From JALOAD01 sp023228995 [NCBI: Candidatus Muiribacterium halophilum] (GTDB lineage Bacteria; Muiribacteriota; Muiribacteriia; Muiribacteriales): a stretch of 52,930 bases of DNA. The translations under genes were made by a program, and so were the position numbers. Below are positions 1 to 8,832 of this stretch, in pieces. Under the pieces are notes generated by a model, which searched no databases, was not told where the DNA came from, and saw only the letters and a program-made list of their open reading frames with translations. The stretch spans positions 1-52,930 of the forward strand of contig JALOAD010000024.1 in NCBI GenBank assembly GCA_023228995.1, in the 5' to 3' direction. The number at the start of each line of letters is the position of its first letter. The stretch's first letter is position 1.

Positions 1-2
1 AC

Positions 3-164
3 TATACTGTAAAAAGTCCTTCAGAGATATGGGGAGATAGGGAAAATATTGCTTTAGCCTGGGTTTTAGGTGTAAAGCAGAAAAAACATGGTATACCAAC
101 AGGTAATTTTATAATATATATTGACACAAAAACAGGAGAAGTTATAGGTGGACAATTTTCCTGA
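3..164 (+). CDS. PepSY-like secreted protein, C-terminal part
   Basis: The window opens inside this gene; the 53 visible codons end in TGA at 162-164. The tail reads FIIYIDTKTGEVIGG, the typical closing strand of PepSY-type domains. It matches the end of the complete protein at 5091-6212 (LYVDAETGEIIGG), so the two are probably paralogues. That complete paralogue follows a large TPR gene, so a second TPR gene may lie just upstream of the window; this is inference. Function is unknown beyond the family resemblance. Confidence 0.6.
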   Translation, partial: YTVKSPSEIWGDRENIALAWVLGVKQKKHGIPTGNFIIYIDTKTGEVIGGQFS

Positions 165-174
165 CAAATTCTAA

Positions 175-516
175 TCAAATTTTTTAAGAAGATTCAGGAC
201 CGTATCAAGAGAATTCTCAATTGAAGGAGATAATCAAGTACCAATAACTATAGTCAGTGAAGAAGATAAAAGAATAAAAAACATACCAATGATAAACCTA
301 TATAATCTGGAAGGTGTTGGAATGGGAGAAAGTCCTTATGCAGGAGATCCTTTACATCTTTCATTGAAATTCTTATCTGAATATACAGACAATAAACAAG
401 ATGAGATAGAAGCATTGATATTAGACCCTCATTACAGTTTATCTCATCATGTTGTATTAAAAGAAACAGGAGATGATACACGAATATTTGCAACTGAAAT
501 ACCAGAAGTAAACTAA
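175..516 (+). pseudogene. Fragment of a TPR/caspase-like gene (linker region)
   Basis: The open frame runs from just after a stop at 172-174 to TAA at 514-516 and has no convincing start at its left end. Its translation contains VSREFSIEGDNQVP and later KETGDDTRIF. These match VSREFSIEGDNQVP and TETGEDTRIF in the linker of the large protein at 740-5101 (around residues 900-995). It is therefore a detached piece of a paralogue, without the TPR part and without the caspase-like domain. An internal ATG at 289 could make a 75-aa peptide, but nothing supports its use. Confidence 0.65.
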
Positions 517-644
517 GTATTCTTGCAGGAATTGATGATCTTCCTCTTCTTTTTAGTAAAGGAAAAATAAAAAAGGTTAGACAAAAAATGGTTAATCAAA
601 ATCTTTTTGTTAAAAAACATCTTGACAATATAATAGTATATTAA
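516..644 (+). pseudogene. Orphan coding tail, about 42 codons
   Basis: An open frame with coding-like composition (LAGIDDLPLLFSKGKIKKVR and on) ends at TAA 642-644. It overlaps the end of the preceding fragment in another frame and has no start codon. It does not match the corresponding part of the large TPR protein, so it looks like the 3' end of a different lost gene. I do not recognise the family. Confidence 0.3.
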
Positions 645-650
645 TAAACT
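622..650 (+). promoter_or_regulatory. Possible promoter for the TPR/caspase-like gene
   Basis: TTGACA at 622-627 is followed after 17 bases by TAAACT at 645-650. The -35 is consensus but the -10 is weak. It lies inside the orphan tail and about 90 bases upstream of the start at 740. Confidence 0.3.
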
Positions 651-739
651 AAAAATATATCATGAAACAGTCAAAGAATAATATCATAAAAAAAATCAAG
701 ATATAATCTATAAAAATATAAGCAAACTGGTGTAAAATT

Positions 740-3700
740 ATGAAAAAAACATTGTATATTTTAACAATTCTATTATTTTCTGTTATTTCATGGAGTATGA
801 ATCTTGAATATATTGAAGCTGTTTCTGGTGTTAATTTACTAACAGAAAACAAAATTTTGAGTATTCAGGTGATTAATAAAGATATTTCAGATAAAATTGA
901 TAATATAGGAAGTCAGGCAGAAATCCTTGATTATCTTGGTAATCTTTCGCAGAATTTTGCAAATAATAAAAGTATTATAGAGAGTATTGAAGCAGTATAT
1001 GATTTTACTGTATCTGAAATAGAAAAAGATTCTGAATTTTTATGTAAAAATATTGTTGATGAAAATTACCAAGAAAATATTAAAGAATATGTTGAGAAGA
1101 TGAAATCTGAATTTAAATCAAATAAAGATATGGGTGTTTTTTATACTTTAAACTCGAAACTTCTTGAAAAAATGAGTAATATGAGAATGAAAAAATCTCA
1201 TATTAATATAATATCTGACATTCAGGATATAATACTAAATGATGAGAATAAACAAAGGATATTTGCTATAGATCACAAAAAATACATACAAAAATTTGGA
1301 CTTAAAATAACAGATTATTACAGAGAACAGATAGATGTTTTTTTAAAGGATAAAGATAAAGAAAAATTCTTAAAAAAATATAAATATATAGAAAAAGCAT
1401 TTTCTTTGTATAAAATACTTAATCATAAATTTTGCTTAGAAAAGTCAAGAGAAAATACACCGGAAGAAGAATTATACGATCAGGCAATGAAAGAAATAGG
1501 TGAAGGAAATTATATGACTGCTATCAATCTATTGCAGAGACTTATAGGTGAATATCCTGCTTACGCCTACTCTAATGGAGCATATTATGAGATAGGTTAC
1601 TGTTATGAAAAGATGGCAGACAATATTAATGCAATTGAATGGTTTAAAAAAAGTATATTGTATGATAAGACATCACCATACAAAAGATATTCGTATTCTA
1701 AGATAATCACCATATATCATATTTATAGTGGAAGTGAAGAAGATTTACTTGAATCAATAAGTTTTTTTGATTGGTGTATAGAATACTCTCCTGATGAAAA
1801 TATAAGGCAAAATGCAAGATATGATAAAAGCAAAGTTTATAATTCTTTGTATAATATGACAGAAGATCCCGAACTAAAAAAAGAATATTACATGAAAGAA
1901 GCAGAAGCTCTTGAAATTTATATTGAGAAATATATTAACACTGGAGAATATCAACCGGAAAAAGGAGAAGTATATAATCAGTTAGGATTCATATATTATG
2001 TTATCGCAAGTTTTTATGAAAGTGATTTAGAAAAAAGAGAAGAAGTATATAATAAATCAATAGCAAGATATAAAGAAAATCTTGTTTCAGATGACAGCAG
2101 ACTGTTGGAATCATGTTATTTAGGAATTGTTAATGGATATGCTGCTAATAATTTTTTATATGGCATAACAGACAGAGAAAAGACAAGAGCTTATGGAAAA
2201 GATTGCGAAAAATATACTCAGATGTATCTGACTACTTTTTCGGTTAATGCAAATGAGTATATTAGAAGAACTATACTTTATGCAATGGCTGGAACATATA
2301 TAAGAACAGGAAATACATATCTTTATGATGATGAGAATGAATATGAAAAAATAATAGCAAATTATGAAAAAGCAAAAGAAATGTTTTCAGGTATAATACC
2401 ATATAATTATATGACAAAAGAGCATATAGATAACAGCTTAGGAGAATGTAATTTTATAATTGGAACAACATATCTTTATTTTGAAAAAGATAAAGAAAAA
2501 GCTCAAAAATTTCTGAAACTTTCAGAAGAACAGCATTTATTAGTAATAAATAATTCAGCTACAGATAAGGCAGAAAAAGTCAGAGCATATTCAGATATAG
2601 TGAATACATACAGATTTCTTGAAGAATACGATAAAGCATTATGGGCTTGTAATCAGACAATAGGAATAACAGATTATCAGACAGATTATTATACTCAGGC
2701 TGGAATATATGTTCAGATGGGAACAATGTATCTATTAAAAGGTGAATCATTAAAAGCAAGAGAGATATTCACAAATGTAAATACATATTATCCAAACTCA
2801 GGAGTAAACTCAAAATCCGATATAGGAATCGCAGACAGTTATAAAGATGAAGAAAACTATGAAGAAGCAGAAAAATATTATATAAAAGTAATAGAAGACC
2901 CATTCTATAATAACTTTGGAAAAATACATCATCAGGAAAAAATAAGAGCATATCAGGAACTTGTTGAAATATATAAAAAGACAGATAATTACAGTAAAGC
3001 AGATGAAATGCTCAAAAAAGTATTAGGAGCATATTACGATTCAGGATATTACTATAATGATGATTTTGTAAAGAAAGCAAAAGAGATTTATATAAATACA
3101 ATAAAAGTGAAAATTGAACCAGTTATTGAAGAAATGAAAGAAGGTGTGAAGAAAAGGCTTACTGCAAGTCTTGTATATAAAGATGGAACTCTTGTAGATA
3201 TGACAGGACTTGAGAATATTCAATGGAATTGGAGTATAACAGGAAATGAAGATGATTCTTATAAAATAGAACCTTTAAGAACAAATTCCACACAGGCAGA
3301 TTTCACATTATACAAAGGCAATTTCATGGATATAATAATCTCATCAAAAGTGGACTTCTCAGTCGCTGAAAAGCGATGGGTCAGGCTGAACTCTGCGGGA
3401 GTAAAAGAAAGCTCAGCTCAGACCCGGGTAGTATCAAGAGAGTTCTCAATTGAAGGAGATAATCAGGTACCAATAATGATAGTCAATGAAAACGATAGAA
3501 GGATAAAAAGAATACCCTTGGTGGATGGAAGTAAGATCAAAGGAGTAAAAGCAGGTTTGATTGAGGATATGAATTATCCTTTATTTGCTCTTATAAAATC
3601 AAGTAATGGGTATAGAAAAAATACAATTGATAGAATTGAATTAGAATTTATTGATCCGGAAGATAAAGTGAATAAAAAAGTGTATTTAACGGAAACAGGT

Positions 3701-5101
3701 GAAGATACAAGGATTTTTAAAGATGGTATTTATGAACTGTCATTATTATATCCTTTGCCGGTAGATACAATTCCAGCTATTATATCAGCGAGAAAAGATT
3801 TAAATAATAAAGGATATATAAATTATTTAAAGAAATTAGATAAAGATATTTTAGCTGGAGATGGGTTGGAGTTGTCTTGTATTAATTCAAATGATATAGA
3901 AGGCGATTTTTTGCTAATGAATATTAATTTGAGGGATAAGGTAATAAATGATTATAGACAGGAAATGTTAATATCGGAAGACTCTTTGTTTTATATAAAA
4001 ATAATTGATGATAAAAGGACAGATATGGATGAAATAGAAGGTCTTGTAGAACATTTTAATAAAAATTTCACAGCAAAAGAAATACGACCAGGTATTTTTA
4101 TGACAGAAGGATTTATTATGATGAAAAATGTTGATGAAAAGGATATTATTATAGATGATGAAGGAAATAAATTTTATGAATTACATAAAGGGAAATTTGA
4201 AGTCCTAGATATTTTGGATTTAAAGGATAAAAAACTTGAAAGTTTGGATATTAAACTTGTTTCAGATAATAAAATTTATAAAAAGATTATAAATAATAAA
4301 ATCGCATTAGGAATTTTTGGATTTTATGAGAGTGGTAAAGCACATGATACATCAGCCATTCAAAAAAATTCAGAAGAATTTTTAAAATATATGGTTAATA
4401 TAGCAAGTTGGGGATTTCAATCTGCAATGGATTTAAGTCTTTCGGACAGGGAATTTGAATATATAAGAACCTCTACACAGGAAATAGGAATTTTATATTA
4501 TAATGGACATGGTGGAACTGTGGAAGTTAAAAGCAGTGTAATACCTTCGTATTTAAAAAATAAAATTAATATGAACTGGAGTAAAGATACTTATGAATTA
4601 CCCACAATACAGATGTTTAAAGATATAGATGAAAATATGATCAAAGAAAATTTTGATGAGATTGTACCTGGATTATCTATGTATGTATCGCCAAATCAGC
4701 TTGGAAAATTCGGATATATTGATTATGAATCACCAAATCAGGGTTTTTATGAAAAGGAAGTGAGTCTGATTTTCTTTGAAGCATGTCTTATTGGAAGAAA
4801 TCTTGAATTTATGCATGCATATTTCAATTCAAAATGTTCAATAGGGTATAAAACAACAGTAAATGAAAAACAATCAAAATCAATATCAGAAGTGTTTTTT
4901 AGAGAATTCAACAAACCAGATAAATATGGAAAATATAGAACAGTTAAGGAAATTTTAAAACAGATTACAATAGATACATTTAATTTAGGGGAACAATATT
5001 ATACACCGGAAATTAAAGAGTCTAAATGTCAATTGTATATAATAAATCCAGATTTCAGATTCCCGGATCTTTTTGAAATAGAGGAAGAATATGAAAAATA
5101 A
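740..5101 (+). CDS. Secreted TPR-repeat protein with caspase-like C-terminal domain
   Basis: 1453 residues. Residues 1-20 form a Sec signal peptide (MKKTLYILTILLFSVISWSM). Residues ~240-860 carry TPR-like helical repeats, for example AMKEIGEGNYMTAINLLQRL, with Y/A/G spacing typical of tol-pal/BamD-like TPRs. A beta-rich linker follows (~870-1100). The last ~250 residues show the two motifs of clan CD (caspase/CHAT/gingipain-type) peptidases: YYNGHGG with His1257 and IFFEACLIG with Cys1349, each after a hydrophobic strand. The His-Cys spacing (~92) is longer than in typical CHAT domains. The protein probably acts in the periplasm or at the surface. The next gene overlaps by 11 bases, which suggests co-translation. 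Residues ~878-895 (RWVRLNSAGVKESSAQTR) are encoded by a GC-rich palindrome that looks inserted. The substrate is unknown. Confidence 0.8.
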   Translation: MKKTLYILTILLFSVISWSMNLEYIEAVSGVNLLTENKILSIQVINKDISDKIDNIGSQAEILDYLGNLSQNFANNKSIIESIEAVYDFTVSEIEKDSEFLCKNIVDENYQENIKEYVEKMKSEFKSNKDMGVFYTLNSKLLEKMSNMRMKKSHINIISDIQDIILNDENKQRIFAIDHKKYIQKFGLKITDYYREQIDVFLKDKDKEKFLKKYKYIEKAFSLYKILNHKFCLEKSRENTPEEELYDQAMKEIGEGNYMTAINLLQRLIGEYPAYAYSNGAYYEIGYCYEKMADNINAIEWFKKSILYDKTSPYKRYSYSKIITIYHIYSGSEEDLLESISFFDWCIEYSPDENIRQNARYDKSKVYNSLYNMTEDPELKKEYYMKEAEALEIYIEKYINTGEYQPEKGEVYNQLGFIYYVIASFYESDLEKREEVYNKSIARYKENLVSDDSRLLESCYLGIVNGYAANNFLYGITDREKTRAYGKDCEKYTQMYLTTFSVNANEYIRRTILYAMAGTYIRTGNTYLYDDENEYEKIIANYEKAKEMFSGIIPYNYMTKEHIDNSLGECNFIIGTTYLYFEKDKEKAQKFLKLSEEQHLLVINNSATDKAEKVRAYSDIVNTYRFLEEYDKALWACNQTIGITDYQTDYYTQAGIYVQMGTMYLLKGESLKAREIFTNVNTYYPNSGVNSKSDIGIADSYKDEENYEEAEKYYIKVIEDPFYNNFGKIHHQEKIRAYQELVEIYKKTDNYSKADEMLKKVLGAYYDSGYYYNDDFVKKAKEIYINTIKVKIEPVIEEMKEGVKKRLTASLVYKDGTLVDMTGLENIQWNWSITGNEDDSYKIEPLRTNSTQADFTLYKGNFMDIIISSKVDFSVAEKRWVRLNSAGVKESSAQTRVVSREFSIEGDNQVPIMIVNENDRRIKRIPLVDGSKIKGVKAGLIEDMNYPLFALIKSSNGYRKNTIDRIELEFIDPEDKVNKKVYLTETGEDTRIFKDGIYELSLLYPLPVDTIPAIISARKDLNNKGYINYLKKLDKDILAGDGLELSCINSNDIEGDFLLMNINLRDKVINDYRQEMLISEDSLFYIKIIDDKRTDMDEIEGLVEHFNKNFTAKEIRPGIFMTEGFIMMKNVDEKDIIIDDEGNKFYELHKGKFEVLDILDLKDKKLESLDIKLVSDNKIYKKIINNKIALGIFGFYESGKAHDTSAIQKNSEEFLKYMVNIASWGFQSAMDLSLSDREFEYIRTSTQEIGILYYNGHGGTVEVKSSVIPSYLKNKINMNWSKDTYELPTIQMFKDIDENMIKENFDEIVPGLSMYVSPNQLGKFGYIDYESPNQGFYEKEVSLIFFEACLIGRNLEFMHAYFNSKCSIGYKTTVNEKQSKSISEVFFREFNKPDKYGKYRTVKEILKQITIDTFNLGEQYYTPEIKESKCQLYIINPDFRFPDLFEIEEEYEK
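3373..3426 (+). repeat. GC-rich 54-bp palindromic element inside a coding region, copy 1
   Basis: 31 of 54 bases are G or C in a strongly AT-rich gene. The ends are imperfectly palindromic: GGGTC pairs with GACCC and GCTGA with TCAGC. A second copy at 6640-6693 differs at 3 of 54 positions. Both copies are read in the same frame (RWVRLNSAGVKE, then SSAQTR or GSAQTR). It resembles protein-coding palindromic insertions or REP sequences. Confidence 0.75.
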
Positions 5102-6212
5102 AACAATAATTTTATTTGTATTTTTCTCTTTTATATTAAGTTTATCCATAAATGCAGAGGAAAAAAGAATACTCTCAGAAGAGGAAAAAAAATATTATAT
5201 TGATAGAATGATAGATATAGTGGCGTATTATTATCATGATAATCCAGAGTTTCTAGGAAATTTGAAAGTGCATATAAGATTGGGGAAAAGCTATGAAGTT
5301 GAAAAGGGAAAGAATCTTATTAAATGCAGTTTATCTGATTATGACAAAGAAAAAAAAGAGTACAATGCAAATTTTGAATTTAGATTTGCTGATAGAAAAC
5401 TGATATTTTTTTCAGAAAATAATTGCTATGAGAAATTAAAAAAAAAAAATGGGGAGAAGATAGAGAAAATAATCAATGAAGAGAAGATAATAAAATCAGG
5501 AAGAAATTTTCTTTCCAGATTTGTACCTGAATTGGATAATGATTATTTTTTGAAAATATGGGTTGATAAACTACATGATTTTGGAACTTCTGAATTAGGG
5601 GGTGGATTTTATTTTTACATTTATTATAAGGGTTATAAGACAACAGATGTTTTGTTACTTGATTTTTATCTGGACGGGAAAATAAGATATTATTCGCTTT
5701 CAAAAGACTACAACTATAAAATACCTGAAAAAATATTAACTTGGGAAGAAGCATTAAAAAAATTAAATAATGAGATAAACAGTAATCCAAAAAAATATTA
5801 TAATATAGAATCTTTTGCGGATATAAAAGTATTAACTGATGAAGAATTAAAGAAAATACAAAAAGAAAAATATTATATGTACCCATTTAATAAATTTTAT
5901 TACTTAGATAAGAAACCGATTTTTCTGAATGCAAATACAGAAATAGGAAAATATTTGAAAGAGGGAGCGCATGGAATATTTGGTGGAAATGACATAATGA
6001 AGATTAAAGAAAGATGGAATAGATATTTTGGAAATAAAAATCCTTATTTCACTAGCTTGGGTGACTCTAAATTCAAAAAATTAGCTTATATTTTTTATAT
6101 TAATGCAGATTTGAGAGATAATGCAGAGGATTTTGGATTAAGTGAATTATATGTTGATGCAGAAACAGGCGAGATAATTGGTGGAAGGACCTGGAGAAAT
6201 AATTATTTTTAA
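5091..6212 (+). CDS. PepSY-like secreted protein of unknown function
   Basis: 373 residues with a signal peptide (FFSFILSLSINAEE; cleavage after about residue 22). The remainder is a basic, Tyr/Lys-rich protein ending in LYVDAETGEIIGG, the closing motif of PepSY-type domains. A second PepSY-like stretch (FYFYIYYKGYKTTDVLLLDF) lies in the middle, so there are probably two such units. PepSY domains are often linked to peptidase inhibition or assembly. Pairing with a caspase-like peptidase gene (11-base overlap) makes an inhibitor, chaperone or accessory role reasonable, but this is inference. The end of a paralogue is at 3-164. Confidence 0.6.
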   Translation: MKNKTIILFVFFSFILSLSINAEEKRILSEEEKKYYIDRMIDIVAYYYHDNPEFLGNLKVHIRLGKSYEVEKGKNLIKCSLSDYDKEKKEYNANFEFRFADRKLIFFSENNCYEKLKKKNGEKIEKIINEEKIIKSGRNFLSRFVPELDNDYFLKIWVDKLHDFGTSELGGGFYFYIYYKGYKTTDVLLLDFYLDGKIRYYSLSKDYNYKIPEKILTWEEALKKLNNEINSNPKKYYNIESFADIKVLTDEELKKIQKEKYYMYPFNKFYYLDKKPIFLNANTEIGKYLKEGAHGIFGGNDIMKIKERWNRYFGNKNPYFTSLGDSKFKKLAYIFYINADLRDNAEDFGLSELYVDAETGEIIGGRTWRNNYF

Positions 6213-6222
6213 TTTAAATTCT

Positions 6223-6356
6223 AAGTTGAAGGAGATAATCAGGTACCAATAATGATAGTCAATGAAAACGACAGAAGGATAAAAAACATACCAATGATAA
6301 ATCCACATAATCTTGAAGGTGTTGGAATGGGAGAAAGCCTTCCAAGGAGAAATTAA
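6223..6356 (+). pseudogene. Second fragment of the TPR/caspase-like linker
   Basis: It reads EGDNQVPIMIVNENDRRIK and then a segment ending GVGMGES and a stop at 6354-6356. The first part is almost the same as residues ~908-926 of the protein at 740-5101. The second part matches the fragment at 175-516. There is no start, so this is a recombination scar or decayed paralogue. Confidence 0.6.
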
Positions 6357-6432
6357 AAATTAATAATGAAAAATGAAAAATTGGAAAAAATAAAAGATTT
6401 TGCTTTGAATTGTTCATTGTTAATTTTTAATT
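6351..6432. repeat. 82-bp AT-rich inverted-repeat element (MITE-like)
   Basis: The arms 6351-6370 and 6413-6432 are inverted repeats of 20 bases with one mismatch (AATTAAAAATTAAYAATGAA). They enclose a 42-base centre. The element is inserted between the two gene fragments and supplies the stop of the left one. Confidence 0.55.
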
Positions 6433-6439
6433 ATTCATT

Positions 6440-6706
6440 ATGATTTATCATAAGCCATATCCACAGATTATAGAGAAAGTTGGAGAAAGTAGAAGGAGAA
6501 TTTTAGCTGATAGCTGTGAAATTGAGTATGTGAAAAAAAATGGTGAGATAATAAATGATCTTGATGATGATGGAGAAATACAGGAAAAAGAAAGATTACA
6601 TTTTCCAGTATGGCAAGGACCAGATTACGAAGATGAAGAGCGATGGGTCAGGCTGAACTCTGCGGGAGTAAAGGAAGGCTCAGCACAGACCCGAAAATTT
6701 CATTAA
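6440..6706 (+). pseudogene. Remnant ORF carrying the second GC-rich palindrome
   Basis: This 88-codon frame has no visible ribosome-binding site at its ATG, which abuts the MITE-like element. It begins with acidic sequence (IINDLDDDGEIQEKER) with no match in the complete protein at 740-5101. It then enters the GC-rich element in the same frame (ERWVRLNSAGVKEGSAQTR) and stops soon after. It is most likely another broken member of the local secreted-protein family rather than a working gene. Confidence 0.45.
6640..6693 (+). repeat. GC-rich 54-bp palindromic element, copy 2
   Basis: It matches 3373-3426 at 51 of 54 positions, is in the same reading frame, and has the same GGGTC/GACCC and GCTGA/TCAGC pairing potential. 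The sequences just outside the two copies are unrelated on the right side. Confidence 0.75.
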
Positions 6707-6785
6707 AAGCTATTAAGCGATTTGGAAGCCTTCTGCCTCCGAGCCAATCTCAACTTTTTCGCCTATTATACTTTCTTATCTTTAT

Positions 6786-6814
6786 TTGACAATATATGCT
6801 TAAAATAATAGAAT
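6786..6814 (+). promoter_or_regulatory. Promoter of the Mrp antiporter operon
   Basis: TTGACA (6786-6791), a 17-base spacer and TAGAAT (6809-6814). Transcription would begin near 6821, at the foot of a hairpin (ATAGAAGTT at 6820-6828 with AACTTCTAT at 6852-6860, and inner AATTC/GAATT). The transcript 5' end would therefore be folded, which could stabilise it. The ribosome-binding site GGAGG follows, just before the start at 6896. Confidence 0.65.
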
Positions 6815-6895
6815 TTAATATAGAAGTTTTTATAAATTCTTTTCGAATTCTAACTTCTATTATTTAACTTTTTTTATTATCGATTTGGAGGATAT

Positions 6896-7780
6896 ATGAA
6901 AAAAATTTTAATTTCAGTATTTACCTTGATATTTGCGTTTAATATTTATTGTTTAGATTTCAATTATATTATGAAGCATTCTAATATTTATAATAAAAAT
7001 GTAATTGTGTTTTTTTATCAGGAAGATAATGTTTGGCTTGATTTTTCAGTTGATTTTTTTACAGGTGAGAATATTTCAAAATTAGGTGAAAAATTTAATT
7101 TATGTTTTCTTTCTTCTAATAAATATCTTAATCTTAGAAATTATCTTTCAGTTCCTTCGGGAAATACTATTGTTATGCTAAATCCAAAAGGTGTTGAAAT
7201 AGATAGAATTAGAATTACATATTCGCCTAAAAACCCAAAGGAATTAGTTGATTATATATTTGAATTATCAAAAAATCCGCAGAATTTTATAAATTTAAAG
7301 AGAAAGGTTGGAAAATACCCAGATAATTACTTTTTTTCTTATGAATTATCTCAAAGATATGATAGAAGAGGAATGTATAAACAAGCTGAGCTTGCACTTA
7401 TAAATACAATTAATTCGCATCCGACTTTTCCAGATGCATATGTATCGCTTGCAAGATTATATAGAAAAACTGGAAATTTCAAAGAAAGTCATTCTATATT
7501 AAATATTGCTTCTGGAATTATTAAAAACAGTCAAAATATTACTCTTGAAAAGATAAAAACATATATTGAATCAGGCGAACTTCATCAAGCTAGTGTAATG
7601 CTTCAGGATTTCAAACCGAATTCTGATAAATTAATTCGTGAAAAACTTCTTGCTCAGGTTATATGTTATGAATTGACAGGACAGCATCAGATTGCTTATA
7701 ATTCCTACAAAGAACTTAAAAAACTTGATGATTTAAGTATTTACACTGAAACAGCAAAAAAATACCTTAATGAAAAATAA
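6896..7780 (+). CDS. Secreted thioredoxin-fold-like TPR protein
   Basis: 294 residues with a signal peptide (ILISVFTLIFAFNIYCLDF). Residues ~25-125 resemble a thioredoxin fold by pattern (NVIVFFYQEDNVWLDFS, later VPSGNTIVMLNPKG with a cis-Pro-like VPS). The CxxC active site is missing, so redox activity is unlikely. Residues ~140-290 contain TPR repeats. It is the first gene of the antiporter operon: the start follows TTTGGAGGATAT, and its end overlaps the next gene by 11 bases. Its role is unknown; a periplasmic assembly or sensing factor for the antiporter is a guess. Confidence 0.55.
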   Translation: MKKILISVFTLIFAFNIYCLDFNYIMKHSNIYNKNVIVFFYQEDNVWLDFSVDFFTGENISKLGEKFNLCFLSSNKYLNLRNYLSVPSGNTIVMLNPKGVEIDRIRITYSPKNPKELVDYIFELSKNPQNFINLKRKVGKYPDNYFFSYELSQRYDRRGMYKQAELALINTINSHPTFPDAYVSLARLYRKTGNFKESHSILNIASGIIKNSQNITLEKIKTYIESGELHQASVMLQDFKPNSDKLIREKLLAQVICYELTGQHQIAYNSYKELKKLDDLSIYTETAKKYLNEK

Positions 7781-8285
7781 ATTTTTATATTTTAAATTAG
7801 TTAGAATAAGTGTTATAACAATTCTTTGTTTTTTATTCTGGTTTGTTATATCGGAGGAATTTTCTGTATTATCCATGGTTGCTGGATTAATACTATCATT
7901 TATATGTGCATTATATTCTTATGAGATTTTTATAAGAGATGATGAATTTCATAAAAGTGCTATTTTTTTTAGAATAGATTTGCTTTTCATATATTTTTTA
8001 TGGCTATGGTTTGAAAGTTATTTTGCAACTTTTCAATTAGCTAAAATGGTTTTTTCAAAAAAACTTAATCCTGGTGTTGTTAGAATAAAAACAAAAATCC
8101 GCTCTGAAATTGGCAGAACTTTTCTTGCTAATTCTATATCATTGCTTCCTGGAACTATTGCATTATGGATGGAAGGACCTTATATTTATGTTCATTGGTA
8201 TACAAGAAAAACTAATAATTCAATATATGCAGGTAAACTTATAAAAAGCAGACTTGAAAAGATTATTTTAAGGATATTTCAATGA
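7770..8285 (+). CDS. mnhE: Na+/H+ antiporter subunit E (MnhE/MrpE-like)
   Basis: 171 residues. Two N-terminal membrane segments and the family signature ending in NSISLLPGTIALWMEGPYIYVHW match MnhE/MrpE, a subunit of the multi-subunit Mrp cation/proton antiporter. Length agrees with the family (~160-170). It overlaps the preceding TPR gene by 11 bases, and its stop TGA overlaps the ATG of the next gene, so it is translationally coupled. Confidence 0.85.
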   Translation: MKNKFLYFKLVRISVITILCFLFWFVISEEFSVLSMVAGLILSFICALYSYEIFIRDDEFHKSAIFFRIDLLFIYFLWLWFESYFATFQLAKMVFSKKLNPGVVRIKTKIRSEIGRTFLANSISLLPGTIALWMEGPYIYVHWYTRKTNNSIYAGKLIKSRLEKIILRIFQ

Positions 8286-8527
8286 TTTATTATATTTACT
8301 TTTTTTTAATTGCAATTTTTTTATGTCTTATTAGAATACCTTTTATAGATTTCTTTTTTGAAAGAATTGTTTTTTTAGGAGCAATATCAACATTTGTTGT
8401 AATTCTTATGTGTTTATTATCAGTTTATTACAATAAGGAATTTTACCTTGACATTGCACTTATGTATTCAATACTATCTTTTACTGGAATGATTTCTCTT
8501 GCTTGGTTTTTTAAAAGAAACAAATAG
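8282..8527 (+). CDS. mnhF: Na+/H+ antiporter subunit F (MnhF/MrpF-like)
   Basis: 81 residues with three hydrophobic helices (YYIYFFLIAIFLCLIRI; IVFLGAISTFVVILMCLLSVY; DIALMYSILSFTGMISLAWF). The last carries the family-typical (L)DIALxYxxLSFxG pattern of MrpF. Position between E and G, the ATGA overlap with mnhE and the length all fit. It is a small membrane subunit of the Mrp complex. Confidence 0.8.
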   Translation: MIYYIYFFLIAIFLCLIRIPFIDFFFERIVFLGAISTFVVILMCLLSVYYNKEFYLDIALMYSILSFTGMISLAWFFKRNK

Positions 8528-8537
8528 TGGAGGTTTA

Positions 8538-8831
8538 TTGCTTTATATTGGACATTTTTTAATTATATTCGGCATTATTATAATGTGTTTTGGAATTGCA
8601 GGATTATATAAATTTCCAGATCTTTTTTTAAAACTCCATGCACTTTCAAAATGTGGTTCATCAGGAGCTGCAACGATACTTTCAGGTCTTATGTTAATAT
8701 CTAATAAACATGAAATGAATATAAAATTATTTATTATTTTAGTTTTTTTATTTGCAACATCCCCAGTCATATCACATGTTATATCTGTTGGTGCTGTGAG
8801 AAATAAAACAGAATTTTTTATAAGGAAATAA
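8538..8831 (+). CDS. mnhG: Na+/H+ antiporter subunit G (MnhG/MrpG-like)
   Basis: 97 residues from a TTG start. I chose TTG 8538 because GGAGG at 8529-8533 lies 4 bases upstream. The frame is open back to 8499, which would overlap mnhF. Three membrane helices and the MrpG signature (IAGLYKFPDLFLKLHALSKC, then SPVISHVISVGA) identify the family. It is a membrane subunit of the Mrp antiporter, in the conserved E-F-G order. Confidence 0.85.
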   Translation: MLYIGHFLIIFGIIIMCFGIAGLYKFPDLFLKLHALSKCGSSGAATILSGLMLISNKHEMNIKLFIILVFLFATSPVISHVISVGAVRNKTEFFIRK

Positions 8832-8832
8832 A

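Noticed and set aside
5473-5886. 137-codon minus-strand ORF
   Set aside because: It is antisense to the PepSY-like gene, with no start signal and no recognisable motif.
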